Positions 42,491 through 54,809 of a DNA stretch of 64,000 nt are shown here, piece after piece. Numbering within the stretch: position 1 is the stretch's first letter; every line of letters starts with the position of its first letter. The notes below the pieces were generated by a model. The model saw only the letters and a list, made by a program, of their open reading frames with translations, had not been told where the DNA came from and searched no databases. Position numbers and translations under genes: made by a program. Location of the stretch: assembly GCF_034670185.1 (NCBI RefSeq), contig NZ_JAXMNY010000001.1, forward strand, positions 1,426,001 to 1,490,000. Direction: 5' to 3'. This DNA is from Nisaea sp. (GTDB taxonomy: Bacteria > Pseudomonadota > Alphaproteobacteria > Thalassobaculales > Thalassobaculaceae).

Positions 42491-44188
42491 ATGAATCAGA
42501 TGAAAGTCGGGAAAAAGATCCATCCCGGTTCGGGCCGACGGAAAGCCCCGGCATTACCGAAAGGCCGGTTTCTTGAGAGCGACGACCGGGACCGCGTGCG
42601 CGATATCCTTGGCGACCTTCCACGCCGACGTGACTTGCTGATCGAACATCTGCATCTGATCCAGGACAGCGAGGGATGCCTGCCTGCCGGTCTCCTGCAC
42701 GCATTGGCCGCCGAGATGCGCATTCCCATGTCGGAGATCTATGAAGTCGCGTCCTTCTATGCGCATTTCGACATTGTCCGCGACGGCGAGGAGCGCCCTG
42801 CCCCCGTTACCATTCGGGTCTGTGAGTCCCTGAGCTGTGCCCTTGCAGGCGCAGAGCAGCTCATCTCGGAACTTGAAGCTAATGCTGATGCCGACATCCG
42901 CGTGCTGCGCGCGCCCTGCATGGGCCGCTGCGATCTTGCACCGGTTGCCGAAGTCGGGCACCGGCATGTCGATAACTGCACAACCGAAAAAGCGTTTGAA
43001 GTCGCCAAAAGCGGTGACCTGCACCCGCACATCCCGGAGTACAAGGCATTCGACGCCTATCGCCAGGATGGCGGCTATGCCGCGCTGGAGACCTGCACAT
43101 CCGGCAAGCACACTGTCGAAGATGTGATCGGGACTCTTTCCGACGGTGGGCTGCGGGGTCTGGGCGGCGCCGGTTTCCCGACCGGGCGGAAATGGAGTTT
43201 CGTGCGCGCCGAAGAAGGCCCTCGCCTGATGGCCGTCAACGGTGACGAGGGCGAGCCCGGTACCTTCAAGGACAGGATGTTTCTTGAAAGCAACCCGCAT
43301 CAGTTCCTGGAAGGCATGCTGATTGGCGCCTGGGTGGTCGAGGCTGAAGAGGTCTTTATCTATCTGCGCGACGAGTATCCGGCTGCCCGCGAAATCCTGC
43401 TGAAGGAGATCGCCGCGGTCGAGGCGGCCGGCCTCGCCGAACACACAAAGATCACACTGCGCCGCGGCGCAGGCGCCTATATTTGCGGCGAAGAGTCCGC
43501 AATGATCGAATCCATCGAAGGCAAACGCGGGCTGCCGCGCCACCGCCCGCCTTATGTCTCGGTCAACGGCATTTTCGGCCGACCGACGCTGGTAAATAAT
43601 ATCGAGACGCTCTACTGGGTGCCCGAGATCCTGAAGAACGGCGCCAAATGGTTCGCGGACCAGGGCAAGAACGACTGCAAGGGGCTACGCAGCTATTCCG
43701 TCTCCGGCCGGGTGAAGAACCCGGGCGTGAAGCTGGTTCCGGCCGGCACCACGGCGCGCGAACTGATCGAGGATCATTCCGGCGGCATGGCCGACGGGCA
43801 CAGCTTCAAGGGCTACCTGCCCGGCGGCCCGTCCGGCGGCATACTGCCGAAGGATATGGCCGACATCCCCCTTGATTTCGGCCAGCTGGAGAAACACGGT
43901 TCCTTCGTCGGCTCCCATGCCGTCGTCATCCTTTCCGACAAGGACGACATGAAGGACGTGGCGCTCAACCTGCTGAAATTCTTCGAGGACGAAAGCTGCG
44001 GCCAGTGCACGCCCTGCCGCAACGGTACCGAGAAGGCAGTCCAGCTGATGCAGCAGCCGAGCTGGGACACGGACCTCCTCGAAGAACTCAGCGCGGTCAT
44101 GGCGGACGCCTCCATCTGCGGGCTCGGCCAGGCAGCACCCAACCCGATCCGATCAGTGATGAAATTTTTCCCTGGAGACCTGAAATGA
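42491..44188 (+). CDS. fdsB: NAD-dependent formate dehydrogenase, fused gamma-beta subunits (FdsG-FdsB)
   Basis: A 565-residue fusion. The N-terminal part (about 30-190) is the NuoE-like thioredoxin-fold [2Fe-2S] domain with CESLSC and CMGRCD. The rest is NuoF-like: GLGGAGFPTGRKW (FMN), NGDEGEPGTFKDR and GAGAYICGEESAMIESIEGKRG (FMN/NADH), and CGQCTPCRNGTEK plus a later ICGLG cysteine for the [4Fe-4S] cluster. In Rhodobacter-type enzymes FdsG and FdsB are separate. The product carries electrons from FdsA to NAD+. The stop overlaps the fdsA start (ATGA). ATG 42491 or 42500 could be the start. Confidence 0.9.
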   Translation: MNQMKVGKKIHPGSGRRKAPALPKGRFLESDDRDRVRDILGDLPRRRDLLIEHLHLIQDSEGCLPAGLLHALAAEMRIPMSEIYEVASFYAHFDIVRDGEERPAPVTIRVCESLSCALAGAEQLISELEANADADIRVLRAPCMGRCDLAPVAEVGHRHVDNCTTEKAFEVAKSGDLHPHIPEYKAFDAYRQDGGYAALETCTSGKHTVEDVIGTLSDGGLRGLGGAGFPTGRKWSFVRAEEGPRLMAVNGDEGEPGTFKDRMFLESNPHQFLEGMLIGAWVVEAEEVFIYLRDEYPAAREILLKEIAAVEAAGLAEHTKITLRRGAGAYICGEESAMIESIEGKRGLPRHRPPYVSVNGIFGRPTLVNNIETLYWVPEILKNGAKWFADQGKNDCKGLRSYSVSGRVKNPGVKLVPAGTTARELIEDHSGGMADGHSFKGYLPGGPSGGILPKDMADIPLDFGQLEKHGSFVGSHAVVILSDKDDMKDVALNLLKFFEDESCGQCTPCRNGTEKAVQLMQQPSWDTDLLEELSAVMADASICGLGQAAPNPIRSVMKFFPGDLK

Positions 44189-46965
44189 GCGATCGCATCT
44201 CTTTCGAGTTGAACGGCGAAACCGTCGAAGCGCTGTCCGGTGAAACCATCTGGCAGGTTGCGGACCGCCTCGGCACCGAGATCCCGCACCTGTGCTGGCA
44301 GCCCGAGAAAGACTACCGGGCCGACGGCAACTGCCGGGCCTGCATGGTCGAGGTAGAGGGCGAACGCACCCTCACCGCCTCTTGCGTCCGCACACCGACG
44401 CCGGGCATGAAAGTGCAGACGGCAAGCGAGCGGGCGAAAAAATCCCGCGACATGGTGTTCGAGCTGCTGATCGCCGATCAGCCGGAACGCGAAACCAGTC
44501 ATGACCCGGATTCCAAATTCTGGAACTGGGTCGACCAGATGGAAATCGGGGATGGCAGCCGGTTCCCCGGAACCGACAGACCGAAAGCAGATCTCAGCCA
44601 CTCCGCGATCACGGTCAATCTGGACGCCTGCATCAACTGCAATCTCTGCGTCCGGGCCTGCCGCGAAGTCCAGGTGAATGACGTCATCGGCATGGCCTAT
44701 CGCGGGCATGGCTCCAAGGTCGTCTTCGATTTCGACGAGGGCATGGGCGAGTCTACCTGCGTTGCCTGCGGCGAATGCGTTCAGGCCTGCCCGACCGGCG
44801 CACTGATGGAAGCGAACCTGCTCGACAAAGCCGGAACCCGGACAGAGTACGCCGACCGCGTGGTCGACACTCTCTGCCCCTATTGCGGCGTCGGCTGCCA
44901 GACCCGCGTGCATGTGAAGGACGACAAGATCCTTCAGATCGACGGCCGCGACGGCCCCGCCAACAACAACCGGCTTTGTGTAAAGGGCCGCTTCGGCTTC
45001 GATTACATCCACCATCCGGACCGGCTGACCGTGCCGCTGATCCGCCGCGACGATGCGCCGAAAGCCGGCGACATCGAAATTGATCGTGGCGATGTCTCGA
45101 AATATTTCCGCGAGGCGACCTGGAAAGAAGCCCTGGAACGCGCGGCCTCCGGTCTCAAGAAAGTGCGCGACCGTGACGGTGGCGACGCGCTTGCCGGTTT
45201 CGGCTCGGCAAAATGCTCGAACGAGGAAGCCTATGTCTTCCAGAAGCTGATCCGGCAGGGTTTCGGCACCAACAATGTCGATCACTGCACCCGGCTCTGC
45301 CACGCCTCATCGGTTGCCGCCCTGATGGAAGGGCTCAATTCCGGCGCCGTGACAGCCCCCTTCACTGCCGCCGAGGACAGCGACTGCATTATCGTGATCG
45401 GTGCCCGCCCGGCGGAAAACCATCCAGTCGCGGCGACCTTCCTGAAGGCTGCTGCCAAGAAGGGCAAAGAGCTGATCATCATGGACCCGCGCGGCCAGAA
45501 TAACGGTCTCGCCCGCCATGCGACCAAGGTTCTGCAGTTCAAGCCCGGCTCTGACGTCGCCTTGCTGAACGGCATGCTGCACACCATTGTCGAGGAAAAC
45601 CTCTACGACGTTCAGTATGTCGCGGCGAACACAGAAGGCTTCGAAGCTCTGAAATCCAGCATCAAGGATTTCGCGCCGGAGAAGATGGAAGAGATCTGCG
45701 GCATTCCCGCCGAGACCATCCGCTCCGTCGCCCGTCTCTACGCCACATCGACGGCGTCGCTGATTTTCTGGGGCATGGGCGTCTCCCAGCATATCCACGG
45801 CACGGACAATGCCCGCTGCCTGATCGCGCTGGCCCTGACCACTGGTCAGATCGGTCGCCCCGGTAGCGGCCTGCATCCGCTGCGTGGCCAGAACAACGTG
45901 CAGGGCGCATCCGATGCAGGCATGATCCCGATGGTCTTCCCGGACTACAAGTCCGTCGAAGATCCCGGCATCCGCTCGCTCTATGAAGAGTTCTGGAAAA
46001 CCGACCTGCCACCGGTCAAGGGCCTCACCGTGGTTGAGATCATCGACGCCATCCTGCGCGACGAGATCAAGTCCATGTATATCCTCGGTGAAAACCCGGC
46101 CATGTCGGACCCTGACCAGAACCACGCCCGCGCAGCCCTCGCCCGGCTGGAGCATCTCGTGGTCCAGGATATCTTCCTGACCGAGACCGCCTGGCATGCC
46201 GACGTTGTCCTGCCCGCCTCCGCCCATGCGGAGAAATGGGGCACCTTCACCAACACCAACCGTCAGGTGCAGATCGCGCGCCCGGTGGTTCCCGCTCCGG
46301 GTCAGGCCCGGCAGGACTGGGAGTTGGTGCAGGAACTGGCGCAGCGCATCGGGCTGGACTGGGACTACAAGCACCCCTCCGACATCTTCACAGAAATGAC
46401 GGAGATCATGCCATCCCTGAAGAACATCACCTGGGAACGGCTGGAACGCGAAGAAGCGGTTACCTATCCCTGCGACGCGCCGGACCAGCCCGGAAACGCC
46501 ATCATCTTTGGCGACCGGTTCCCGACGGAGTCCGGCCGCGCCAAGATCGTCCCGGCCCAGGTCACGGCACCGGCGGAGCTGCCGGATGCGGAATATCCGA
46601 TGATCCTCACTACTGGGCGCCTGCTGGAGCACTGGCACACCGGCAGCATGACCCGGCGTTCAGCGACACTCGATGCCCTGGAGCCTGAAGCCATTGCCGG
46701 CCTCAATCGCTGGGACATGAAGCGGATGAACGTGCAGGCCGGCGATTATGTTCGGGTCACGACCCGGCGCGGCACGGTTGCCCTGAAAGCCCGGCAGGAT
46801 GTGGATGTTCCGGAAGGGATGATCTTCATTCCGTTCTGCTTCGCGGAGGCGGCTGCCAACTTGCTGACCAATCCGCAGCTCGATCCGATGGGCAAGATTC
46901 CGGAGTTCAAATTCTGCGCCGCCAAGATCGAGGCCGTGCAGGAAAGTGTGGAAGCCGCGGAATAA
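44185..46965 (+). CDS. fdsA: NAD-dependent formate dehydrogenase catalytic subunit (molybdopterin)
   Basis: The catalytic subunit of 926 residues that oxidises formate to CO2 at a Mo-bis-MGD centre. N-terminal [2Fe-2S] ligands are in HLCWQPEKDYRADGNCRACM. Two ferredoxin motifs follow, CINCNLCVRACR and CVACGECVQACP, then CPYCGVGCQ for the [4Fe-4S] next to the cofactor. The Mo-ligating cysteine is Cys372 in CTRLCHASS, so this is the Cys rather than the selenocysteine form. The start at 44185 overlaps the fdsB stop; the longer frame from 44005 runs inside fdsB. FdsC and FdsD homologues are not adjacent. Confidence 0.95.
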   Translation: MSDRISFELNGETVEALSGETIWQVADRLGTEIPHLCWQPEKDYRADGNCRACMVEVEGERTLTASCVRTPTPGMKVQTASERAKKSRDMVFELLIADQPERETSHDPDSKFWNWVDQMEIGDGSRFPGTDRPKADLSHSAITVNLDACINCNLCVRACREVQVNDVIGMAYRGHGSKVVFDFDEGMGESTCVACGECVQACPTGALMEANLLDKAGTRTEYADRVVDTLCPYCGVGCQTRVHVKDDKILQIDGRDGPANNNRLCVKGRFGFDYIHHPDRLTVPLIRRDDAPKAGDIEIDRGDVSKYFREATWKEALERAASGLKKVRDRDGGDALAGFGSAKCSNEEAYVFQKLIRQGFGTNNVDHCTRLCHASSVAALMEGLNSGAVTAPFTAAEDSDCIIVIGARPAENHPVAATFLKAAAKKGKELIIMDPRGQNNGLARHATKVLQFKPGSDVALLNGMLHTIVEENLYDVQYVAANTEGFEALKSSIKDFAPEKMEEICGIPAETIRSVARLYATSTASLIFWGMGVSQHIHGTDNARCLIALALTTGQIGRPGSGLHPLRGQNNVQGASDAGMIPMVFPDYKSVEDPGIRSLYEEFWKTDLPPVKGLTVVEIIDAILRDEIKSMYILGENPAMSDPDQNHARAALARLEHLVVQDIFLTETAWHADVVLPASAHAEKWGTFTNTNRQVQIARPVVPAPGQARQDWELVQELAQRIGLDWDYKHPSDIFTEMTEIMPSLKNITWERLEREEAVTYPCDAPDQPGNAIIFGDRFPTESGRAKIVPAQVTAPAELPDAEYPMILTTGRLLEHWHTGSMTRRSATLDALEPEAIAGLNRWDMKRMNVQAGDYVRVTTRRGTVALKARQDVDVPEGMIFIPFCFAEAAANLLTNPQLDPMGKIPEFKFCAAKIEAVQESVEAAE

Positions 46966-46984
46966 GCGGCCATGGGAGGAACGA

Positions 46985-47806
46985 ATGGCAATCAAGGATC
47001 TGGCCGTTGCCTATAACGGCACGGCCAACAGTCATGCTGCGCTCCGGCTGGCAGTGCGTATGGCCGCCAAATACGGAGCGTCCATCACTGGACTTCATGT
47101 AAACCCACCACTCCATCTGGATAACCAGACGCGCCAGTGGATACCGGACAGCATCCTGGAAACCCTGCAAAAGGCGGAGCAGGACAGCGTCTCCGGCATC
47201 GAGGCGCAGTTCCGGAAAGAACTGGTAGACCTCGGCTATACCAGCAAAGGGGACTGGATCGCGGAACAGGGTGAGCCGAACCGGGTTCTGGCGAAAGGCT
47301 CGCGATATTTCGATATCCTGCTTGTCGGTCAATTCACTGCGTCAAACGGGGTGAAGGCGGAAATCCGGCCCGAGGATATCGTGCTACTTTCCGGCAAACC
47401 CGTGATCGTCGTACCGAAAAAGTATGAAGACCGGCCCTTCAACGAATTCGCCGTGGTCGCCTGGGACGGCAGCCGCCCGGCCGCCCGCGCGCTGACGGAT
47501 GCGATGCAGATCCTGGAAACGAAGAGCCGGATCGATATCGTCACTGTTGTTCCGAAAGACACACCGCCCGATGGCGGCCATGACATTCTCCGCCATCTCC
47601 GGCGGCACGGAATCGACGCCCGGCAGGTCGTTCTTCCCGATAATGGCGGCATCGCGAATACGATCCTGACCCATTGCGCCAGCACAAATCCCGACATTCT
47701 GGTTATGGGCGCCTATAGCCGGACACGTATCCGAGAGGATATTTTCGGGGGAACCACCCGCGATGTTCTGGAAAATCTGACCGTTCCGGTCCTGATGGCG
47801 CACTGA
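46985..47806 (+). CDS. Tandem universal stress protein (UspA family)
   Basis: A cytosolic protein of 273 residues with two Usp domains. The second domain has the nucleotide-loop pattern VMGAYSRTRIREDIFGGTTRDVL, close to the G-2x-G-9x-G-S/T type. The first domain is more degenerate. It starts 19 nt after fdsA with a GGGAGG site, so it is probably in the fds operon. The link to formate oxidation is not known. Confidence 0.88.
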   Translation: MAIKDLAVAYNGTANSHAALRLAVRMAAKYGASITGLHVNPPLHLDNQTRQWIPDSILETLQKAEQDSVSGIEAQFRKELVDLGYTSKGDWIAEQGEPNRVLAKGSRYFDILLVGQFTASNGVKAEIRPEDIVLLSGKPVIVVPKKYEDRPFNEFAVVAWDGSRPAARALTDAMQILETKSRIDIVTVVPKDTPPDGGHDILRHLRRHGIDARQVVLPDNGGIANTILTHCASTNPDILVMGAYSRTRIREDIFGGTTRDVLENLTVPVLMAH

Positions 47807-47825
47807 ATCACAGAATCAGCGTCAC

Positions 47826-47862
47826 GAAAGAGTCAAATTCCGCTCCGGACTGCGACTCTTTC
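47826..47862 (+). terminator. Possible terminator after the fds-usp operon
   Basis: GAAAGAGTC and GACTCTTTC form a 9-bp stem with a 19-nt loop, 20 nt after the usp stop. The following bases (CTTCC) are only weakly T-rich. Confidence 0.45.
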
Positions 47863-48003
47863 CTTCCAACGACGCATTTCTTTGAGTAAACACCATCCGA
47901 CCCCGTTGGACCTTTCGCAGGTGCAACAATCAAACGGTGCCTATATCCCCGGGTGCGAGTGCCCGGGCGCTAGGCACTGGAACCATGACTCGGAGAGCGG
48001 ATC

Positions 48004-50688
<2,685 letters not shown>

Positions 50689-50709
50689 TCAGCTCTTCCA
50701 GGAAGACAG

Positions 50710-50741
50710 AAACGCCGCCATCAAGGCGGCGTTTCTCGTTT
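50710..50741 (+). terminator. Rho-independent terminator after ppdK
   Basis: AAACGCCGCC and GGCGGCGTTT form a perfect 10-bp stem with loop ATCAA, followed by CTCGTTTC, 21 nt after the ppdK stop. Confidence 0.85.
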
Positions 50742-50878
50742 CAAGGCCCTTCAGGCGAGTAATGCGCATCTTGGGTTGATCATCGCTTTCGTCAGTTGCA
50801 TCCTGACTCCAGTCGTTCTCCGGCGGCTCACAATGGATGCAGGTGTCCTGCCTGCGTTTCTTCAATGGGGGAATTTCG

Positions 50879-52483
50879 ATGGGTGTCGCCGTCTATTCAC
50901 ACGGCCGTCCGACAGTGCGCGCTGTCGGAGGAATGGTCTCTTCCGCTCATCCGCTGGCTTCGGCGGCAGGTACCAAGATGCTGGAAGCTGGCGGCAACGC
51001 GTTCGATGCCATCGTCGCTACCGCCGCAGTACTCAACGTTGCCGAGCCGTTCATGTCCGGCCTTGCCGGGCTCGGGTGCGCAACCGTATTCGCGGCCAAG
51101 GACAGGAAAGTCCGCGTTCTCGATTTCCACCCGCCGGTGCCGTCCGCTTTCGATGCGTCTAAACTGGATAGTCTCGACATCCGGGACGGGGCGAATGCAA
51201 GCGGAACTCCGGGGAATCTCGCCGGCTGGTGCACGCTTGCCTCCGAGCTCGGCACACTTCCGTTGAGCACTCTCCTGGCTCCGGCGATCAGGCATGCGCG
51301 GCAGGGTATCCCGGTCTCGCCATTCTTTGTTGAAATGGTGCGCGTCAGCCGTCCGAGAAATATGCAGCCGGAATGGCTATCGACCTATATCGATCCAACC
51401 GATAATGCCACCCTCAACGCCGTCCTGAAGCAACCCGATCTGGCGGAGTCCCTGGAAGGTATTGCTGTGGAGGGGCCTTCCTACCTCTATGACGGCCCGC
51501 TCGGGCGTAAGATGATCGCGCATCTTCGCTCGCTTGGCGGCTGCATGACGGAGGACGACCTCGCCGCCGTCGCGCCGGTTTGGGAAGAGCCGGTGGTCAC
51601 GAATTACCGCGGGCTCGACGTTCACGTGCCCCCGCCGCCTGCCGAATCCTTTCAATTCCTGCTGACCCTGAAATTGCTCGACGGCTTCGATATCGGTGCC
51701 AAGGAGCATCTTTCGGCGGACCATCTGGATATGGTTTTCCGGGCCGTCCGTTTGGCGGCGGAAACCCGTATCCGCAACAATAAATGCACGCCGGAGCGTG
51801 TCGCGGAACTGCTGAGCGAGCGCTATATCGCCCCTCTGCGCGAGCGCCTCCTCGACCCGGCACCGATCATCGGACGCACGGAACAATTCGCCGACGGCGC
51901 TCTGCCCGGGGGCGTGGAGCTGCGCGAACACACGACATCCTTTTCCGCCATGGACCGCGACGGCAACGCGGTGTGCCTGACCCAGAGCCTTGGATCCATG
52001 TTCGGCTCTGGTGTCGTCATTCCGGGGACGGGCGTGACCATGAACAACTTCATGAACTGGGGCGACCTTCACCCGGACTCACCGAACCGCCTTGTCGGTG
52101 GGCAGCGTTTCGGGATGTGCCTTGCTCCCTCGATCTCGCTCAGGGACGGCGACGCCGTACTCGCGCTCGGCACACCCGGGAGTTACGGCATTCTGCAAAC
52201 CCAGGCGCAGGCCATGGTCCATCATCTCGATTTCGGCCTCGACCTTCAGGCCGCTATTGATGCCCCTCGCGCCCGGCTTTGGGATGGTGCCAAGGTCGCC
52301 CTCGAAGCGCGCGTGGAGGAGCCGGTAATCGAGGAGCTGAAACGGCGCGGCCATGAGATTGAGCTGACGACTCCCTTCTCAATGCAGTGCGGAGGCATGC
52401 ATGCGATCCGCCGCGATCCGAAAAGCGGCGCCCTCTCCGGTGCCGCAGATTCGCGCCGCGACGGAGCAGCCGTCGCAATCTAG
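50879..52483 (+). CDS. Gamma-glutamyltransferase family protein without signal peptide
   Basis: A 534-residue Ntn-hydrolase of the gamma-glutamyltransferase family. The N-terminal VSSAHPLASAAGTKMLEAGGNAFDAIVAT is typical. The autocatalytic nucleophile is Thr352 in EHTTSFSAMDRDGNAV, followed by the conserved NNFMNWGD and a GTPGSYGILQTQAQ segment. No signal peptide is visible, so unlike E. coli Ggt it appears cytosolic. ATG 50879 has GGGGGAA; the frame starts at 50837. The acyl substrate could be other than glutathione, as in amidase-like family members. Confidence 0.88.
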   Translation: MGVAVYSHGRPTVRAVGGMVSSAHPLASAAGTKMLEAGGNAFDAIVATAAVLNVAEPFMSGLAGLGCATVFAAKDRKVRVLDFHPPVPSAFDASKLDSLDIRDGANASGTPGNLAGWCTLASELGTLPLSTLLAPAIRHARQGIPVSPFFVEMVRVSRPRNMQPEWLSTYIDPTDNATLNAVLKQPDLAESLEGIAVEGPSYLYDGPLGRKMIAHLRSLGGCMTEDDLAAVAPVWEEPVVTNYRGLDVHVPPPPAESFQFLLTLKLLDGFDIGAKEHLSADHLDMVFRAVRLAAETRIRNNKCTPERVAELLSERYIAPLRERLLDPAPIIGRTEQFADGALPGGVELREHTTSFSAMDRDGNAVCLTQSLGSMFGSGVVIPGTGVTMNNFMNWGDLHPDSPNRLVGGQRFGMCLAPSISLRDGDAVLALGTPGSYGILQTQAQAMVHHLDFGLDLQAAIDAPRARLWDGAKVALEARVEEPVIEELKRRGHEIELTTPFSMQCGGMHAIRRDPKSGALSGAADSRRDGAAVAI

Positions 52484-52492
52484 GGATCTATC

Positions 52493-52942
52493 TCAGGCCG
52501 CTTTCAGCATCTCGTAATGCGGGATGCCGTCCTCGTCATAGGGACCACGGATAATCTCGTACCCGACGCTCAGGTAAAAATCCTTGAGGTATGCCTGCGC
52601 GTTGAGCCGGATCGGGACATCGCCGTATAGCGCCTGGGCACGGGCGTGGCCCTCGTCCATCAGCTTGCGCGCCAAGCCCCTGCCGCGAGCCTCTGGCGTT
52701 ACCAGGACACGGCCCAGCGCCGGCTCATCATAATAGTCCCCCGGGCCGAGAATGCGCAGATAGGCGAGGAAGGTTCCATCCTCGGCGCGCCCGATCAGGT
52801 GCCGGGCCAGATGGTCCTTGCCGTCGATATCCGGATAGAAGCATCTCTGCTCAAGGACGAAAATATCCTGGCGCTGCCTCAAAATGTCATAGAGATCGGC
52901 GCAAGAGAGGCTTTCAAAGCCCTCGAATGTCCAATCGACCAT
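52493..52942 (-). CDS. elaA: GNAT acetyltransferase, ElaA family
   Basis: A 149-residue GNAT protein. The start FESLSCADLYDILRQRQDIFVLEQ and the motif LGRVLVTPEARGRGLARKLM (acetyl-CoA loop ARGRGLA) match ElaA, and LNAQAYLKDFYLSVGY completes the fold. The acceptor is unknown. It is convergent with the Ggt gene and precedes the polysaccharide deacetylase gene's end on the same strand. Confidence 0.9.
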   Translation of the reverse strand: MVDWTFEGFESLSCADLYDILRQRQDIFVLEQRCFYPDIDGKDHLARHLIGRAEDGTFLAYLRILGPGDYYDEPALGRVLVTPEARGRGLARKLMDEGHARAQALYGDVPIRLNAQAYLKDFYLSVGYEIIRGPYDEDGIPHYEMLKAA

Positions 52943-52963
52943 GATCGGCCCCTTTTCAGTGGG

Positions 52964-54046
52964 TCAAGAACGTCCCGCCTGTTCCCATAGCGCCGGATAG
53001 CGCCTGCGGACAAGAGCGGAAACCGGAACGATTGCAAAACCGCGGGTTAATGCATCCGGAATCCAGTCCCGGAGTACGGTGATCGTCGCATCGTGCGGAT
53101 GCCCGATAGCGATAGCGGTACCGGTCCGAAGCGCAATTTTCTCTACCTGCTCCAGACGATACCGGACTTCCTCTGGCGTGTCCTCGTTATCCAGGAAGAC
53201 GTCGCGGGTCAGCACCGGCACTCCGGCCGCGTGCGCCGTGCTTACGCCGGCACTATCCGGTGCGGTCACCGAATCGAGAAAGAACAGACCTCGGCTACCC
53301 AGGGCCGCCATCACGGCCTGCATACCGGCCCGGTCCGAGGTGAAACGGCTGCCCATGTGGTTATTGACGCCGACATATCCGTTGAATCTCGCAAGCCCCC
53401 ATTCGAGCTTTTCGGCGAGTTGCAGCTGTGTGTCCCGCACCCGGAGCACTTTCGGGCCGGGATCTGCGTCCGCGCTCTTCGGCTGCATCGGCACATGAAC
53501 CATGAGCTCGTGCCCCCGGGCCCGGGCCGCTGAGGTTTGACTGTCCAGATCCTGGCCATAGGTCAGGAAGGACAGCGTCAACGGCGCCGGCAGGGCGACC
53601 ACAGCATCCGAGCGCCGCCGGTCGATCCCGACATCGTCGATCACCAGCGCGATCATCGGCTTACCGGCCTCTGCCTTGTAAGCAACCGCGTTCCGGACCC
53701 AGGCGGGTGTCTTTGCGGGCATCAGGTCCGGAACAGGCAAGTCCACTTCGGGAGGGATAATCGCGGGCGCGGGTTTCGCAGCCTCTTCCGGCACTGGTTC
53801 CGCGACTTTGGCAATCAGCCGGTCGAGCGCGGCCTGTTCCAGCGGTTTGGGTCCGGTAGGCGCCGGGAGTGCCACCATCTTACGTGCCGGCGCCGCACCG
53901 TCAGACGGCATTTGAATGGCCGGCTCGGCACCGAACTGCATGCCAGCCCAGAGACCGACGCCGAACACGGCCAGCACGAAGGCCCCTCCGCCAGCCGCGA
54001 GAACCAGTCTGTTGATCCTGATTTTGTCTTTGCGTTTCCGCGCCAT
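52964..54046 (-). CDS. Divergent polysaccharide deacetylase family protein (YibQ/DUF610)
   Basis: A 360-residue protein with an N-terminal membrane anchor (about 13-34, VLAAGGGAFVLAVFGVGLWAG), a proline-rich linker, and a C-terminal deacetylase-like domain from about 140. The domain shows MIALVIDDVGIDRRRSD, HELMVHVPMQP, NNHMGSRFTSD and AIGHPH, typical of the divergent deacetylase group. A periplasmic cell-wall role is likely, with no proven substrate. The gene is divergent from trpG. Confidence 0.9.
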   Translation of the reverse strand: MARKRKDKIRINRLVLAAGGGAFVLAVFGVGLWAGMQFGAEPAIQMPSDGAAPARKMVALPAPTGPKPLEQAALDRLIAKVAEPVPEEAAKPAPAIIPPEVDLPVPDLMPAKTPAWVRNAVAYKAEAGKPMIALVIDDVGIDRRRSDAVVALPAPLTLSFLTYGQDLDSQTSAARARGHELMVHVPMQPKSADADPGPKVLRVRDTQLQLAEKLEWGLARFNGYVGVNNHMGSRFTSDRAGMQAVMAALGSRGLFFLDSVTAPDSAGVSTAHAAGVPVLTRDVFLDNEDTPEEVRYRLEQVEKIALRTGTAIAIGHPHDATITVLRDWIPDALTRGFAIVPVSALVRRRYPALWEQAGRS

Positions 54047-54176
54047 AAACCGGTCCCAAAAGGGTTTGCCAAGCCACGCCTGCCGGGGCAGTCTCTATTC
54101 GCTCGTGCGGAGGCTTGCTATAAACACTAGAAGAGCCTCCGATCTTACTTCAACACAATTCGATAAAAGTCTGAAA

Positions 54177-54809
54177 ATGTTCATACTTATCGACAATTAC
54201 GACAGCTTTACCTACAACCTCTGGCACTTCCTCGGGTCGCTGGGCGTGGAGGTAGTTGTACACCGTAACGACCAGATCAGCACCGACGAGGCGATGGCAC
54301 TGAACCCGCAAGGCATTGTGCTGTCGCCGGGCCCGCGCGATCCGGACAGTGCAGGCATCTGCCTGGAGCTGATCGAGCGCGCCGCCGGAAAGGTTCCCGT
54401 GTTCGGTGTTTGCCTCGGGCTACAGTCTATCGGACAGGCCTTTGGCGGCAAGATCACCCGCGGTCCGGTACCGATGCACGGCAAGATCAGCGCCGTCACC
54501 CATACGAATAAAGGCGTTTTCCAGGACCTGCCAAGTCCGTTCGATGCGACCCGCTATCACTCGCTGGTCGTCGACCGGGCGACCTTGCCGGACTGTCTCG
54601 AAATTACCGCCGAGACCGAGGACGGCATGATCATGGGGCTGCAGCATCGCGAGTTGCCGATCCATGGCGTCCAGTTCCATCCGGAAAGCATCGCCTCCGA
54701 GCATGGACACAAACTCCTGCAGAACTTCTTGCGGATCTCCGGCGTCAATGTCGAGCCGCTGAAGCCGCTGGAACAACTTGAATCAGAATTGCGGAAAACC
54801 GGGACATGA
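54177..54809 (+). CDS. trpG: Anthranilate synthase component II (glutamine amidotransferase)
   Basis: A class I glutamine amidotransferase of 210 residues that supplies ammonia to TrpE for anthranilate synthesis (or to PabB). The start IDNYDSFTYNL, oxyanion SPGPRDPDSAG, catalytic Cys79 in FGVCLGLQ, and the His-Glu pair in VQFHPESI are all visible. The frame opens at 53916 but the fold starts at ATG 54177. The stop overlaps the trpD ATG by 4 nt. trpE is not in the window. Confidence 0.95.
   Translation: MFILIDNYDSFTYNLWHFLGSLGVEVVVHRNDQISTDEAMALNPQGIVLSPGPRDPDSAGICLELIERAAGKVPVFGVCLGLQSIGQAFGGKITRGPVPMHGKISAVTHTNKGVFQDLPSPFDATRYHSLVVDRATLPDCLEITAETEDGMIMGLQHRELPIHGVQFHPESIASEHGHKLLQNFLRISGVNVEPLKPLEQLESELRKTGT

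Noticed and set aside
43813..45303. 496-residue minus-strand frame over fdsB/fdsA
   Set aside because: Antisense to two well-supported formate dehydrogenase genes that overlap by 4 nt.
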